This document shows positions 39,218-47,729 of a stretch of DNA of 64,000 nucleotides, in pieces. Every line of letters starts with the position of its first letter. The stretch's first letter is position 1. The notes below the pieces were generated by a model. The model saw nothing but the letters and a program-made list of their open reading frames with translations. It was not told the DNA's origin and searched no databases. Location of the stretch: the NCBI RefSeq assembly GCF_002002905.1, contig NZ_CP019509.1:3448001-3512000 (forward strand), given 5' to 3'. Position numbers and translations under genes: made by a program. Source of the stretch: Aquaspirillum sp. LM1. GTDB lineage: Bacteria > Pseudomonadota > Gammaproteobacteria > Burkholderiales > Aquaspirillaceae.

Positions 39218-40012
39218 ATGGCCTCCAAGACTCCTGCCCTGCTCTGCGTACTTGCCGCCGCCACCCTGATGGCCGGGTGCGCCAGCACTTCCGACGTGGA
39301 CGACGTGCGCCGTCAGCTGACCGAACGCGACCGCATGGCGCAACAACGGCTGGCCCAGATCGAATCCAAGATCAGCAACGAAAAGCTGCTGGAAATGGTC
39401 ACCCAGGTTGAGCAGCTCAACGCCGAAGTGGCGCGCCTGCGCGGCGACCTTGACGTGGTCAACTACAACCAGCAGACCATGCAAAAGCGCCAGAACGACC
39501 TATACAGCGACCTCGACCTGCGCCTGGTCAAGCTGGAAGGCAGCGCGCCACAAACCAAGGCGGCAGCCCCGGCCAGCAGTGAAGCCGACCCCAGCAAAAT
39601 CGCCGCCAAGACAGCCGACGTCAAGCCAGTGGACGAAGCCACCCAGGAATACGACCGCGCGCTGACCCTGCTGCGCAACCGCGACTTTGCCAAGGCGATC
39701 ACCGCGCTGAAAGGCTTTGCCGACAAATACCCGGACGCCCGCCAGCAGGCCGACGCCCACTACTGGTTGGGCATGGCCTACGCCGCCGAACGCCAGTGCA
39801 AGCCGGCCATCAGCGTACACACCGAATTTGTCAGCAAATACGCCAGCCACGCCAAGGCCCCGGATGCGCTGCGCAATATCGGCAACTGCCAGCGCGACCT
39901 GGGCGACATGGCCGCCGCCCGCACCACCTGGGCCAAGCTGATCAAGCAGTTCCCCACCAGCGACGCCGCTGGCAAGGCCAAGCAGCAGATGGCGGCGCTG
40001 AAGGAAGGCTGA
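39218..40012 (+). CDS. cpoB: Tol-Pal accessory protein CpoB (YbgF)
   Basis: A 264-residue CpoB-like protein. The signal ends in a lipobox-like LMAGC (C21), then an N-terminal coiled coil (about 25-105), an Ala-rich linker and C-terminal TPR repeats (EYDRALTLLRNRDFAKAITA, HYWLGMAYAAERQCKPAI, APDALRNIGNCQRDLGD). CpoB links outer-membrane constriction and peptidoglycan synthesis. The usual tolQRAB-pal genes are not adjacent. The lipobox is unusual, as E. coli CpoB is periplasmic and soluble. Confidence 0.88.
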   Translation: MASKTPALLCVLAAATLMAGCASTSDVDDVRRQLTERDRMAQQRLAQIESKISNEKLLEMVTQVEQLNAEVARLRGDLDVVNYNQQTMQKRQNDLYSDLDLRLVKLEGSAPQTKAAAPASSEADPSKIAAKTADVKPVDEATQEYDRALTLLRNRDFAKAITALKGFADKYPDARQQADAHYWLGMAYAAERQCKPAISVHTEFVSKYASHAKAPDALRNIGNCQRDLGDMAAARTTWAKLIKQFPTSDAAGKAKQQMAALKEG

Positions 40013-40110
40013 TGCAGCTGACGGTAGAACAGTTATTGCGCACCGCCAGCACGCTGGAACACGCGCTGCTGGCGCGCACCCTGCAGCAGGTATTCGATGC
40101 CAGCGCATGA
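40012..40110 (+). CDS. 32-residue frame coupled to cpoB
   Basis: ATG overlaps the cpoB stop (TGATG) and the frame encodes MQLTVEQLLRTASTLEHALL and a few more residues, ending inside the next gene's start. It could be a short helical peptide, the remnant of a partner to the nucleotidyltransferase, or chance. Confidence 0.3.
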   Translation: MQLTVEQLLRTASTLEHALLARTLQQVFDASA

Positions 40111-40420
40111 GCTATCCACCCTGGAGCTGGCCCCACGCCACCTGCAGCTGGTGCAGGCGCTGCTGCGCCAGCACACCCCCGGTGCCGAAGTCTGGGCATA
40201 TGGCAGCCGGGTGACCGGCGGCGCACAGGCATGCAGCGATCTGGACCTGGTGCTGCGCCAGCCGGGCGCACTTGACCAGACGGTGCCTGGCTGGGCATCA
40301 CTGGTCGGCGCCTTGCAAGACAGCCTGCTGCCCATCAGCGTGGATGTGCACCAGTGGTCGCAGCTGCCCCCGGCTTTCCAGCGCAATATTGAAGCTGGCT
40401 ATGTGGTGCTCCAGCCCTGA
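40097..40420 (+). CDS. MNT-type nucleotidyltransferase domain protein
   Basis: A 107-residue minimal nucleotidyltransferase. The motif GSRVTG, followed by SDLDLVL, matches GSx-x-G-x(n)-SDxDL of the MntA/pol-beta fold, and a third acidic residue is in SVDVHQW. In toxin-antitoxin pairs the MNT protein AMPylates a HEPN partner; no HEPN gene is adjacent, only the 32-residue frame. It overlaps that frame by 14 bases. Confidence 0.75.
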   Translation: MPAHELSTLELAPRHLQLVQALLRQHTPGAEVWAYGSRVTGGAQACSDLDLVLRQPGALDQTVPGWASLVGALQDSLLPISVDVHQWSQLPPAFQRNIEAGYVVLQP

Positions 40421-40499
40421 GCGCCGCGCAATTTCATTCAATACACCCGCTTGCCCCACCGCCTACACTGCCGGCTTGTTTCCTGCATTGAGGTGTGTG

Positions 40500-41111
40500 A
40501 TGTCCACTCCCTGGCTGATGTCCATCGTGCTGTTTGCCCTGGCGGGCGCCATTTCGCCGGGGCCGGTCAACCTGCTGGCCACGGCGGTGGGGTCGCAGGC
40601 GGGGTTTGTCCGGGCGCTACCGCATGTCAGCGGGGCCAGCCTCAGCTATGTGCTGATTGTCTGGCTGTCCGGCGTTGGCCTGCAGCAACTGTGGCACACC
40701 TGGCCGGCGCTGGGGGCGATGCTGCCGTATGCCGGGGCGGGCTATGTGCTGTATCTGAGCGGCAAGATTGCCCTGGCCTCACCCAGTTCACCCCAGGATG
40801 CCAGCGCGCCGTGCCTGCCTGGCTTCTGGCAGGGCGTGTGCTGCCAGACGCTCAACCCGAAAGCGTGGTGGGTGGCGATGTCCGGGGTGAGTGTGCTGGT
40901 GGGCAGCGGGCCGGACAGCGCCGGGCGGCTGGCGGTGTTTTGCGCCATTTCCGGCGTGATATGCTGGGGATCGGTGGCCTGCTGGGCGGCGCTGGGCCAG
41001 TTGATCCGCCCCTGGCTGGCGCAGGCCGGCCATCAGCGCTGGTTCAATCGGGGCATGGCGCTGGCCTTGCTAGGGTCGATGGTGCCCATGCTGCTGCCGG
41101 CCTCGCAGTAA
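40500..41111 (+). CDS. LysE-family amino-acid exporter
   Basis: A 203-residue LysE/RhtB translocator with the family start FALAGAISPGPVNLLATAVG, then NPKAWWVAMSGVSVLV, and about six hydrophobic helices. It probably exports an amino acid or derivative. The AraC gene 53 bases downstream on the same strand is its likely regulator. Confidence 0.9.
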   Translation: MSTPWLMSIVLFALAGAISPGPVNLLATAVGSQAGFVRALPHVSGASLSYVLIVWLSGVGLQQLWHTWPALGAMLPYAGAGYVLYLSGKIALASPSSPQDASAPCLPGFWQGVCCQTLNPKAWWVAMSGVSVLVGSGPDSAGRLAVFCAISGVICWGSVACWAALGQLIRPWLAQAGHQRWFNRGMALALLGSMVPMLLPASQ

Positions 41112-41164
41112 GCGGCAGCACCCTGCGCCCGATTGATCTCGCCCCACAGAGGAACCACCCGCAC

Positions 41165-42043
41165 ATGCACGATCCGACCCTCAGCTTGCAACGTAGCGCC
41201 GTGTTGCCCTGGGTGGAAATGCGCCAGGCCAGCCGCTCGTCGGCGTGTTACCACCTGCACAGTCATGATGAGTTTTCTTTTGGCGTGATTGACGCCGGCA
41301 CGGCGCGCTACCTGAACCATGGCGGCCAGCATGCCATCGGGCCGGGCATGACCGTGCTGATCAACCCCGGCGTGGCCCATGCCTGCAATCCGGCGGCTGG
41401 GCAATGGTCGTATCGCATGCTGTTTGTCGATACCGCCTGGGTGGGCCAGTTACAGGACGAACTGCCCGGCCTGCCGCGCCAGGACTACACCCCATTTGCC
41501 CGCCCACACCGCGCCGATCCGGCAGCGGCGCAGGCGTTCAGCGCGCTGTTTGCCGGCCTGCAGCACGCCGGTTCAGCGCTGGCGCTGGAAGCCGGATTGA
41601 TTGATTTTCTGGCCCGTTATGGCTTTAACCTGCCCGCCGACCCCGATCACACCCGCCCCGACGCCAGCCCGCCGGTGCAGCGGGCGCGAGACTGCATCAT
41701 GGACCAACTGGCCGAACCGCTGTCGCTGGGCGAACTGGCCAGCAGCAGCGGGCTGAGCCGCTACCAGCTGATTCGCCACTTCAAGCACCGCTACGGCCAG
41801 ACCCCGCACGCCTACCAGATTGACCAGCGCATCAACCGCGCCAAGCAGCTGCTCAAGCGCGGCGAACGGATTGCCGACGTGGCGCTGCAGCTGGGCTTTG
41901 CCGACCAGAGCCATTTCCAGCGCCAGTTCAAGCAGCGGCTGGCCACCACGCCGCGCCATTACCAGCAGTGTTTGCAGAGGGTATCGGGGGAAACGCGCTT
42001 ACGCTGCCCGCAGCCAGCCCATCAGCCCGCGCCGGCGCGGTAA
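41165..42043 (+). CDS. AraC-family transcriptional regulator
   Basis: A 292-residue regulator with an N-terminal cupin sensor (HLHSHDEFSFGVIDAGTARY) and a C-terminal pair of helix-turn-helix motifs (LSLGELASSSGLSRYQLIRH and IADVALQLGFADQSHFQRQF). It is typical of AraC regulators next to LysE exporters. Its end overlaps the opposing HD-GYP gene by 45 bases. Confidence 0.9.
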   Translation: MHDPTLSLQRSAVLPWVEMRQASRSSACYHLHSHDEFSFGVIDAGTARYLNHGGQHAIGPGMTVLINPGVAHACNPAAGQWSYRMLFVDTAWVGQLQDELPGLPRQDYTPFARPHRADPAAAQAFSALFAGLQHAGSALALEAGLIDFLARYGFNLPADPDHTRPDASPPVQRARDCIMDQLAEPLSLGELASSSGLSRYQLIRHFKHRYGQTPHAYQIDQRINRAKQLLKRGERIADVALQLGFADQSHFQRQFKQRLATTPRHYQQCLQRVSGETRLRCPQPAHQPAPAR

Positions 42044-42883
42044 CAGCGCCACTCCAGCCGACGCCACCAGTTCTTCGATCAGCACCGGGTTGGCACGCGG
42101 CTGCCTGGCCTGCGCCGGCTCACGCCGGCCAGTGGGCATCAACCGGCGCAGGCCGTTCTCCACCTGCAAACGGTATTCTCCGGCACAAGACGGGCACAGC
42201 ACGGTGTCGCCATCCCCCTGGTGTCGCAACAGCGGAATGATTGGCCCGCAGCCTGGGCAGGTTTGCAGCGGCAGGCCGGGCTCACTGTGGCCGACAATAT
42301 GCGCCAGCTGTCCTTCCCGCCCCAGCGCAATAAACAGCAAGCCCAGCTCACGATCAAACTGGCTGCCCAGATGCTCCTCGATGATATGCAGCGCACGGGC
42401 AATCGGCATGCCGGCCCGGTAGGGTCGCGAGCTGGTCATGGCGTCAAATGCATCGGCAATGCCCACGATGCGCGCCACCAGCGGAATGGCGTCGGCCTTG
42501 CGGCCTTGTGGATAACCCCGCCCATCCGGCGTTTCGTGATGCAAGAGCACGGCATCCATCGCCAATTCAGCCAGCGGATGACCGGCCAGCAGATCGGCCC
42601 CCACCTGGGGATGGGTCTTGATGATGTCGTATTCTTCGTCAGTCAGCCGGTCGGGTTTGTTCAGCACCGCATCCGGTACGCCAATCTTGCCCAGATCGTG
42701 CAGGAAACCGCCCAGGGCAATGCGTTCCACCTCCAGCACAGACAGGCCGCTGGCCTGGGCCAGCAGGCGGGAAAATTGCGCCACCCGCCACAAATGCCCG
42801 CCGGTGTAAGCGTCACGCGCCTCCACCATCATGGCCATGGTGTACAGGGTTTTGAGTAGGTCGTGCGGGGAAGGGGCGGACAT
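41999..42883 (-). CDS. HD-GYP cyclic-di-GMP phosphodiesterase with C-terminal zinc ribbon
   Basis: A 294-residue protein. The HD-GYP core is intact: HLWRVAQFSRLLA, GGFLHDLGKIGVPD, KTHP, HHETPDGRGYP and DAFDAMTSSRPYR. HD-GYP enzymes hydrolyse c-di-GMP to GMP with a bi- or trimetal centre. The C-terminal part carries two CxxC pairs (CPGCG and CPSCA) forming a probable zinc ribbon, followed by a basic tail. No receiver domain is present. GGAGA precedes the ATG at 42883. Confidence 0.9.
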   Translation of the reverse strand: MSAPSPHDLLKTLYTMAMMVEARDAYTGGHLWRVAQFSRLLAQASGLSVLEVERIALGGFLHDLGKIGVPDAVLNKPDRLTDEEYDIIKTHPQVGADLLAGHPLAELAMDAVLLHHETPDGRGYPQGRKADAIPLVARIVGIADAFDAMTSSRPYRAGMPIARALHIIEEHLGSQFDRELGLLFIALGREGQLAHIVGHSEPGLPLQTCPGCGPIIPLLRHQGDGDTVLCPSCAGEYRLQVENGLRRLMPTGRREPAQARQPRANPVLIEELVASAGVALLPRRRGLMGWLRAA

Positions 42884-42987
42884 GGCGGGTCTCCGGTAAG
42901 GTGGCGGCGCAACGCCGGCCAGATAGACTATCGGGCCGGGTACCTGGATGAGTCGTGCGGGCAAGACAAACCTGACAGCCGCCGATG

Positions 42988-43023
42988 AAAAAACCCTGAA
43001 TGCATTGATCGGCATTCAGGGTT
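42988..43023 (-). terminator. Rho-independent terminator of the lptM-lysA-GNAT operon
   Basis: On the minus strand AACCCTGAATGC pairs with GCATTCAGGGTT over eight bases and is directly followed by a T run. Confidence 0.88.
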
Positions 43024-43080
43024 CGGGGGCAGAGTCCTCTGCAAAAGCGGCGCGTTCCGCCAAGCAGGCAGCAGTTGCGC

Positions 43081-43566
43081 TTACAAACTCTTGTCCATCA
43101 TCCAGTACGGATAATTGCCCAGCATCGAGCGGTTAAAGCCGGCTTTTTTGTACAGCGCCAGCCCTGGTTCGTTGTCCGGGCGCACTTCCAGGGTCATCTT
43201 GCAGCAGCCCATTTCCCGGCCACGCACCGCCACCGCGTCAATCAGCCGGTGGCCAATGCCCTGGCCGCGATGGCTGGGCAATACCGCCAGATCGTGGATA
43301 TTGATCAGCGGGCGGGCCTGAAAGCTGGAAAAACCGATGAAACACAGCGCCAGCCCCACCGCTTCTTCGCCCTGAAATGCCAGAAAAATCAGCTTGGACG
43401 GGTGGGCAATCAGCGCCGGAATCAGCCGTTCGCGCACGTCGGGGGTGAGGCTTTTGCCGCCGCCGATGATGTCGCTGGCGTAGCTGTCCACCAGTTTTAC
43501 CACTTCGGCAGCGTCATGGGCGTCGTCCAGACGGGCTTCTCGGATCAGCAGGGAAGAATTGGGCAT
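43081..43566 (-). CDS. GNAT-family N-acetyltransferase
   Basis: A 161-residue GNAT protein. The acetyl-CoA loop is in LAVLPSHRGQGIGHRLIDAV (R/QxxGxG/A pattern), followed by a typical LYKKAGF motif. Its ATG lies just after the lysA stop, so it is in the lysA operon. The acceptor is unknown. Confidence 0.88.
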   Translation of the reverse strand: MPNSSLLIREARLDDAHDAAEVVKLVDSYASDIIGGGKSLTPDVRERLIPALIAHPSKLIFLAFQGEEAVGLALCFIGFSSFQARPLINIHDLAVLPSHRGQGIGHRLIDAVAVRGREMGCCKMTLEVRPDNEPGLALYKKAGFNRSMLGNYPYWMMDKSL

Positions 43567-43568
43567 GG

Positions 43569-44825
43569 TCAGCGGGGTTCCAGCAGATTAAGTTCATTGG
43601 CCACCATTTGCGCAAAGCTGTCGCGTTCGCGGATCAGGCGTGGCTGGCCGTTTTCCACCAGCACTTCGGCAGCGCGCGGGCGGGTGTTGTAGTTGGAGCT
43701 CATGGTGGAGCCATACGCGCCAGCGGACATCACGGCCAGCAGCGCGCCTTCCTCTACCGCCAGTTGGCGGTCTTTACCCAAAAAGTCGCTGGATTCGCAC
43801 ACCGGGCCGACCACGTCCACCAGATGCGCCGGGCCATCGGTCTGGCTCACCGGCACGATATCGTGCCAGGCGTCGTACAGCGACGGGCGCATCAGGTCGT
43901 TCATCGCCGCATCGACAATGGCAAAGTGCTTGGTTTCACCCAGCTTGAGGTATTCCACCCGGGTCAGCAGCACGCCGGCGTTGCCCACCAGCGAGCGGCC
44001 CGGCTCCATCAGCACTTTCAGGTTGCGGCCCGCCAGCTTATCGCGCACCGCCTGGGCGTAGCGGTTCAGGTCGGGCGGGGTTTCGTCGCGGTAGCGAATG
44101 CCCACGCCGCCGCCGATGTCCAGGTGGTGCAGGGTGATGCCGTCCTCGGCCAGTTGGTCCACCAGCAGCAATAAGCGGTCCAGGGCGTCCAGCAGCGGGC
44201 TGAGGTCGGTCAGCTGCGAGCCGATGTGGCAGTCGATGCCCACCACGTCCAGATGCGGCAGCGCGGCGGCGCGGCGGTACACCTCGCGGGCGCTGGCGTA
44301 GGCAATGCCAAACTTGTTGTCTTTCAGGCCGGTGGAAATATACGGGTGGGTTTTGGCGTCCACATCCGGGTTGACGCGCAGGCTGACCGGCGCGCGCCGG
44401 CCCAAGCTGCCAGCCACCTGGTTGAGCCGCTCCAGCTCGTTGACCGATTCCACATTGAAGCACAGCACGCCGGCTTCCAGCGCCAGGCGCATTTCGGCCG
44501 CGGTTTTGCCTACCCCGGAAAACACCACGCGCGCGGCGTCGCCGCCGGCGGCCAGCACGCGCTGCAGTTCGCCACCGGACACAATGTCAAAGCCGGCACC
44601 CAGGCGGGCAAAGTGGCGGATGATCGACAGGTTGGAGTTGGCTTTCAGCGCAAAGCACACCAGATGGTCCTGGCCGGCAAAGGCAGTGGCGTAGTGGGCA
44701 AAGCTTTCGGTCAGCGCATCGGCAGAATAAACAAAGCTGGGCGTGCCAAAGGTGTCGGCAATCTGGGTCAGCGCAACGGTGTCCACGCACAGGGTGCGGT
44801 CTTGGTAGTCAAAATGCGAAATCAC
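43569..44825 (-). CDS. lysA: Diaminopimelate decarboxylase
   Basis: LysA (418 residues) is a PLP enzyme that makes lysine from meso-diaminopimelate. The PLP lysine is in CFALKANSN, the HIGSQ motif and the phosphate-binding GGGVGIRY are present, and the active-site cysteine region is VGPVCESSDF. Upstream is lptM, the usual neighbour in proteobacteria; downstream is the GNAT gene. Confidence 0.96.
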   Translation of the reverse strand: MISHFDYQDRTLCVDTVALTQIADTFGTPSFVYSADALTESFAHYATAFAGQDHLVCFALKANSNLSIIRHFARLGAGFDIVSGGELQRVLAAGGDAARVVFSGVGKTAAEMRLALEAGVLCFNVESVNELERLNQVAGSLGRRAPVSLRVNPDVDAKTHPYISTGLKDNKFGIAYASAREVYRRAAALPHLDVVGIDCHIGSQLTDLSPLLDALDRLLLLVDQLAEDGITLHHLDIGGGVGIRYRDETPPDLNRYAQAVRDKLAGRNLKVLMEPGRSLVGNAGVLLTRVEYLKLGETKHFAIVDAAMNDLMRPSLYDAWHDIVPVSQTDGPAHLVDVVGPVCESSDFLGKDRQLAVEEGALLAVMSAGAYGSTMSSNYNTRPRAAEVLVENGQPRLIRERDSFAQMVANELNLLEPR

Positions 44826-44840
44826 GGGGCATCCAGGGCA

Positions 44841-44954
44841 TCAGGGTTGGAGGGGCTTGGCCGCCGGGGCGGGCGTGGGTGCAATCAGCGGGCCTTTATA
44901 GCCGCAAGCGCCCAGCGCAAGACATAGCGCAGTGGCAAGGCAGAGCATTCGCAT
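44841..44954 (-). CDS. lptM: LptM (YifL) small lipoprotein
   Basis: A 37-residue lipoprotein. The start MRMLCLATALCLALGACGYK holds a signal peptide and lipobox LGAC (C17), followed by the family GYKGPL motif and a short Pro/Ala tail. LptM assists maturation of the LptD-LptE lipopolysaccharide translocon. GGAGA lies five bases before the ATG. It sits directly upstream of lysA, as in many proteobacteria. Confidence 0.9.
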   Translation of the reverse strand: MRMLCLATALCLALGACGYKGPLIAPTPAPAAKPLQP

Positions 44955-45093
44955 GGCGGTCTCCGGGCAGTAGCGCCTTCTGTGGCACAATCACGAAAAC
45001 CTCAATCATACCGGTATTCCCGGCCCATATCATGCCGCGCCGCCGCATTGCCAGCCCGGCGTGGCGGCCAAACCGACCAAGAGACCCATCCCC

Positions 45094-45408
45094 ATGACCG
45101 AAAGCGAATTTCTCAATGTGTCCGATGCCCTGTTTGAGCGCATCCAGTCGGCGCTGGACGCCGCTGGTGCCGAGGTGGAAAGCCTGCTGCAGGGCAATGT
45201 GCTGGAGCTGGAGTTTGACGACGGCAGCAAGGTGATCGTCAACCGCCATGTGCCCAACAGCGAAATGTGGCTGGCCGGCAAGTCCGGCGGGTTTCACTTT
45301 CGCCAGGATGCCAGCGGCAACTGGCTGGACACCCGCGATGGCGGAGAGTTCTTTGCCCGGCTGGCGACCATGATCAGCCAGCAGTCCGGCCAGGCGTTCT
45401 GTTTTTAA
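45094..45408 (+). CDS. cyaY: Iron-sulfur assembly protein CyaY (frataxin)
   Basis: A 104-residue bacterial frataxin that binds iron and IscS and modulates Fe-S cluster assembly. The acidic N-terminal helix (MTESEFLNVSDALFERIQSA) and the sheet with VIVNRHVPNSEMWLAGKSGG and DTRDGGEFF are typical. The ATG at 45094 is preferred to one eleven codons upstream. It is divergent from lptM. Confidence 0.93.
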   Translation: MTESEFLNVSDALFERIQSALDAAGAEVESLLQGNVLELEFDDGSKVIVNRHVPNSEMWLAGKSGGFHFRQDASGNWLDTRDGGEFFARLATMISQQSGQAFCF

Positions 45409-45410
45409 GC

Positions 45411-45827
45411 GTGCTGGGCCTATCTGCCGCCGACTGGGCGCTGGCCGGACTGGCGCTGTCGGCATTTACCTCGGCCACCATCCTGCCGGGCAATTCCGAG
45501 CTGGCGCTGGCGGCGCTGCTGCATTATCAGCCCCAGCTGCTGTGGCAGGCGGTGATGGTGGCCAGCGTGGCCAACACCGCTGGCGGGCTGACCAGCCTGT
45601 GGCTGGGCCGGCGCGCGCCGGCAGTCACCACGCCGGGCCGGGCGCTGCGCTGGCTGCAACATTATGGTGCGCCCATGCTGCTGCTGTCGTGGGTGCCCTT
45701 GCTGGGCGATGCGCTGTGCGTGGCAGCCGGCTGGCTGCGTCTGGCCTGGTGGCCGTGCGTGCTGTGGCTGACGCTGGGCAAGACACTGCGTTATCTGCTG
45801 CTGGCCGGCGCGCTGGAAGGCTTATAA
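45411..45827 (+). CDS. YqaA-family small membrane protein
   Basis: A 138-residue membrane protein with the family pattern TSATILPGNSELALAALL, GGLTSLWLGRR, then SWVPLLGDALCVAAGWLRL, related to DedA/SNARE-associated proteins. The start is a GTG two bases after the cyaY stop; no ATG fits, so translation is likely coupled. Function unknown. Confidence 0.8.
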   Translation: MLGLSAADWALAGLALSAFTSATILPGNSELALAALLHYQPQLLWQAVMVASVANTAGGLTSLWLGRRAPAVTTPGRALRWLQHYGAPMLLLSWVPLLGDALCVAAGWLRLAWWPCVLWLTLGKTLRYLLLAGALEGL

Positions 45828-45833
45828 TCCCAC

Positions 45834-45868
45834 CACGCCCGCTGTAGGCCACGCTGTCAGCGGGCGTG
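45834..45868 (+). terminator. Hairpin after the YqaA-family gene
   Basis: CACGCCCGCTG pairs perfectly with CAGCGGGCGTG over 13 bases. There is no T run, so it may only partly terminate before rsmA. Confidence 0.5.
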
Positions 45869-45941
45869 CGGCGGGCATGCTCCGCCCTCATCGCCAACGC
45901 CTGGCCGTTGGCTTTATCCTGACCCACCCGCTGAAAAATTC

Positions 45942-46730
45942 ATGTCCCGACATATCCCGCGTAAACGCTTTGGCCAAAACTTTCTGCAAGACCCACGCAC
46001 CATCGAAGACATTGTCGATGCGGTCAATCCGGCGCGTGACGACCTGGTAGTGGAAATCGGCCCCGGCCTGGGGGCCATTACCCGGCCCTTGCTGGCGCGG
46101 CTGAACCATCTGCATGTGGTGGAAATCGACCGCGACATCATTGCCCGCCTGCGTCGTACCTTTACTGCCACGCAGCTGACCATCCACGAAGGCGACGCAC
46201 TGGCATTTGACTTTGCCGCGCTGGGCACGCCGCTGAAAATCGTTGGCAACCTGCCGTACAACATTTCCACCCCGTTGTTGTTTCACCTGGCCAGCTTTGG
46301 CACGCAAGTCACCGACATGCACTTCATGCTGCAAAAAGAAGTGGTCGACCGCATGGTGGCCGAACCGGGCACGGCGGACTATGGCCGGCTGTCGGTGATG
46401 CTGCAGTACCGCTTTTACATGGAGCGGATGCTTGATGTGCCGCCCGAAGCATTCGACCCGCCGCCCAAGGTGGATTCTGCCGTGGTGCGCATGATTCCGC
46501 ACCCCACCCTGCCGCATCAGGCCCAGGATGAACAGCAGCTGGCACATATTGTGCAGGTAGCGTTCGCCCAGCGGCGCAAGACCCTGCGCAACAACCTCAA
46601 GGGCGTGCTCGACGACGAGGGCTTTGCCACCCTGGGCATTGACCCCGGCATTCGCCCGGAAAACCTGCCGGTGGGCGGCTTTGTCGCCATCTGTAATTAT
46701 CTGACGGCGCAGCCTGGTGGTGCCGTGTAA
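45942..46730 (+). CDS. rsmA: 16S rRNA A1518/A1519 dimethyltransferase (KsgA)
   Basis: RsmA (262 residues) dimethylates two adjacent adenosines near the 3' end of 16S rRNA during small-subunit assembly. The start [22 protein letters not shown] motif [12 protein letters not shown] and catalytic [12 protein letters not shown] are intact, and the C-terminal domain is complete. Confidence 0.97.
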   Translation: MSRHIPRKRFGQNFLQDPRTIEDIVDAVNPARDDLVVEIGPGLGAITRPLLARLNHLHVVEIDRDIIARLRRTFTATQLTIHEGDALAFDFAALGTPLKIVGNLPYNISTPLLFHLASFGTQVTDMHFMLQKEVVDRMVAEPGTADYGRLSVMLQYRFYMERMLDVPPEAFDPPPKVDSAVVRMIPHPTLPHQAQDEQQLAHIVQVAFAQRRKTLRNNLKGVLDDEGFATLGIDPGIRPENLPVGGFVAICNYLTAQPGGAV

Positions 46731-46868
46731 ACGTGCTGCAGCGCAGCTTGCCAAGCAGGGGCTTTGCCCGCAGAATCTGCGCGGTTTTGCCGGGGGGTGA
46801 TCCTCCCTGGGCAACAGTTCGGGGTTGACGTGGCGCAAAGGCAGCGCCGGGCCCGGTGGCTAATCGGT

Positions 46869-46884
46869 GGGGTGCGCGCACCCC
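46869..46884. repeat. 16-bp perfect palindrome upstream of gltL
   Basis: GGGGTGCGCGCACCCC lies 34 bases before the gltL start. It could be an operator or a small terminator stem. Confidence 0.4.
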
Positions 46885-46917
46885 GTGCGCTGGCCGGGCG
46901 TTTTGCAAGGAAATGCA

Positions 46918-47661
46918 ATGATTCGTTTCGTGAATGTGCACAAGTGGTTCCACAAGCTCCATGTGCTCAATGAGGTCAACCTTGAAGTCAAGGCGGGCGA
47001 AGTGGTGGTGGTATGCGGGCCGTCCGGCTCGGGCAAGTCCACGCTGATTCGCACGGTTAACCAGCTGGAAGCGATTTCCTCCGGGGAAATCTGGGTGAAC
47101 GGCCACAATGTGGTCGACCCCAAAACCAACCTCAATGCACTGCGCACCGAAGTGGGTTTTGTGTTCCAGCACTTCAATCTCTACCCGCACCTGTCGGTGC
47201 TGGACAACATCACTCTGTCGCCGATTCAGGTGAAAAAGGTCAACCCCGCCGCCGCCCGCACCCTGGGCGAGCAGTTGCTGGAGCGGGTGGGCCTGGCGCA
47301 CAAGCGCGACGCCTTTCCGGCCCAGCTGTCTGGCGGCCAGCAGCAGCGCGTGGCCATTGCCCGTGGCCTGGCCATGCAGCCCAAGGTGATGCTGTTTGAC
47401 GAGCCCACCAGCGCGCTCGACCCGGAAATGATTGGCGAAGTGCTCAAGGTGATGAAGGACCTGGCCGAATCCGGCATGACCATGATGGTGGTCACCCACG
47501 AAATGGGCTTTGCCCGCGAAGTGGCCGACCGCGTGGTGTTTGTGGACCACGGCCAGATTATCGAAGAAGCGCCGCCTGCCGAGTTCTTTACCCGACCCCA
47601 GCACGACCGCGCCAAGCAGTTTCTCAAGCAGGTGCTGTCGCCCATGCACCAAAGCGAGTAA
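46918..47661 (+). CDS. gltL: Polar amino-acid ABC transporter ATPase (GltL type)
   Basis: A 247-residue ATPase that powers uptake of glutamate/aspartate-type amino acids. Walker [11 protein letters not shown], signature [16 protein letters not shown], Walker [15 protein letters not shown] and the H-loop [10 protein letters not shown] are intact. AAGGAA precedes the ATG at 46918. The binding-protein gene follows, but no permease genes are nearby. Confidence 0.92.
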   Translation: MIRFVNVHKWFHKLHVLNEVNLEVKAGEVVVVCGPSGSGKSTLIRTVNQLEAISSGEIWVNGHNVVDPKTNLNALRTEVGFVFQHFNLYPHLSVLDNITLSPIQVKKVNPAAARTLGEQLLERVGLAHKRDAFPAQLSGGQQQRVAIARGLAMQPKVMLFDEPTSALDPEMIGEVLKVMKDLAESGMTMMVVTHEMGFAREVADRVVFVDHGQIIEEAPPAEFFTRPQHDRAKQFLKQVLSPMHQSE

Positions 47662-47686
47662 ACCCCGCCCTGCCCCGATTTTTTGT

Positions 47687-47703
47687 GCTGCCCAGCGGGC
47701 AGC
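47687..47703 (+). other. Intercistronic stem-loop between gltL and gltI
   Basis: GCTGCCC pairs with GGGCAGC over AGC, 26 bases after the gltL stop. It may stabilise or partly attenuate the message. Confidence 0.5.
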
Positions 47704-47729
47704 ATCCGTGCTTTGCCCAAGGAGAACTT

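Noticed and set aside
42508-42516. TGTGGATAA DnaA box inside the HD-GYP gene
   Set aside because: A single copy within coding sequence; chance occurrence is likely.
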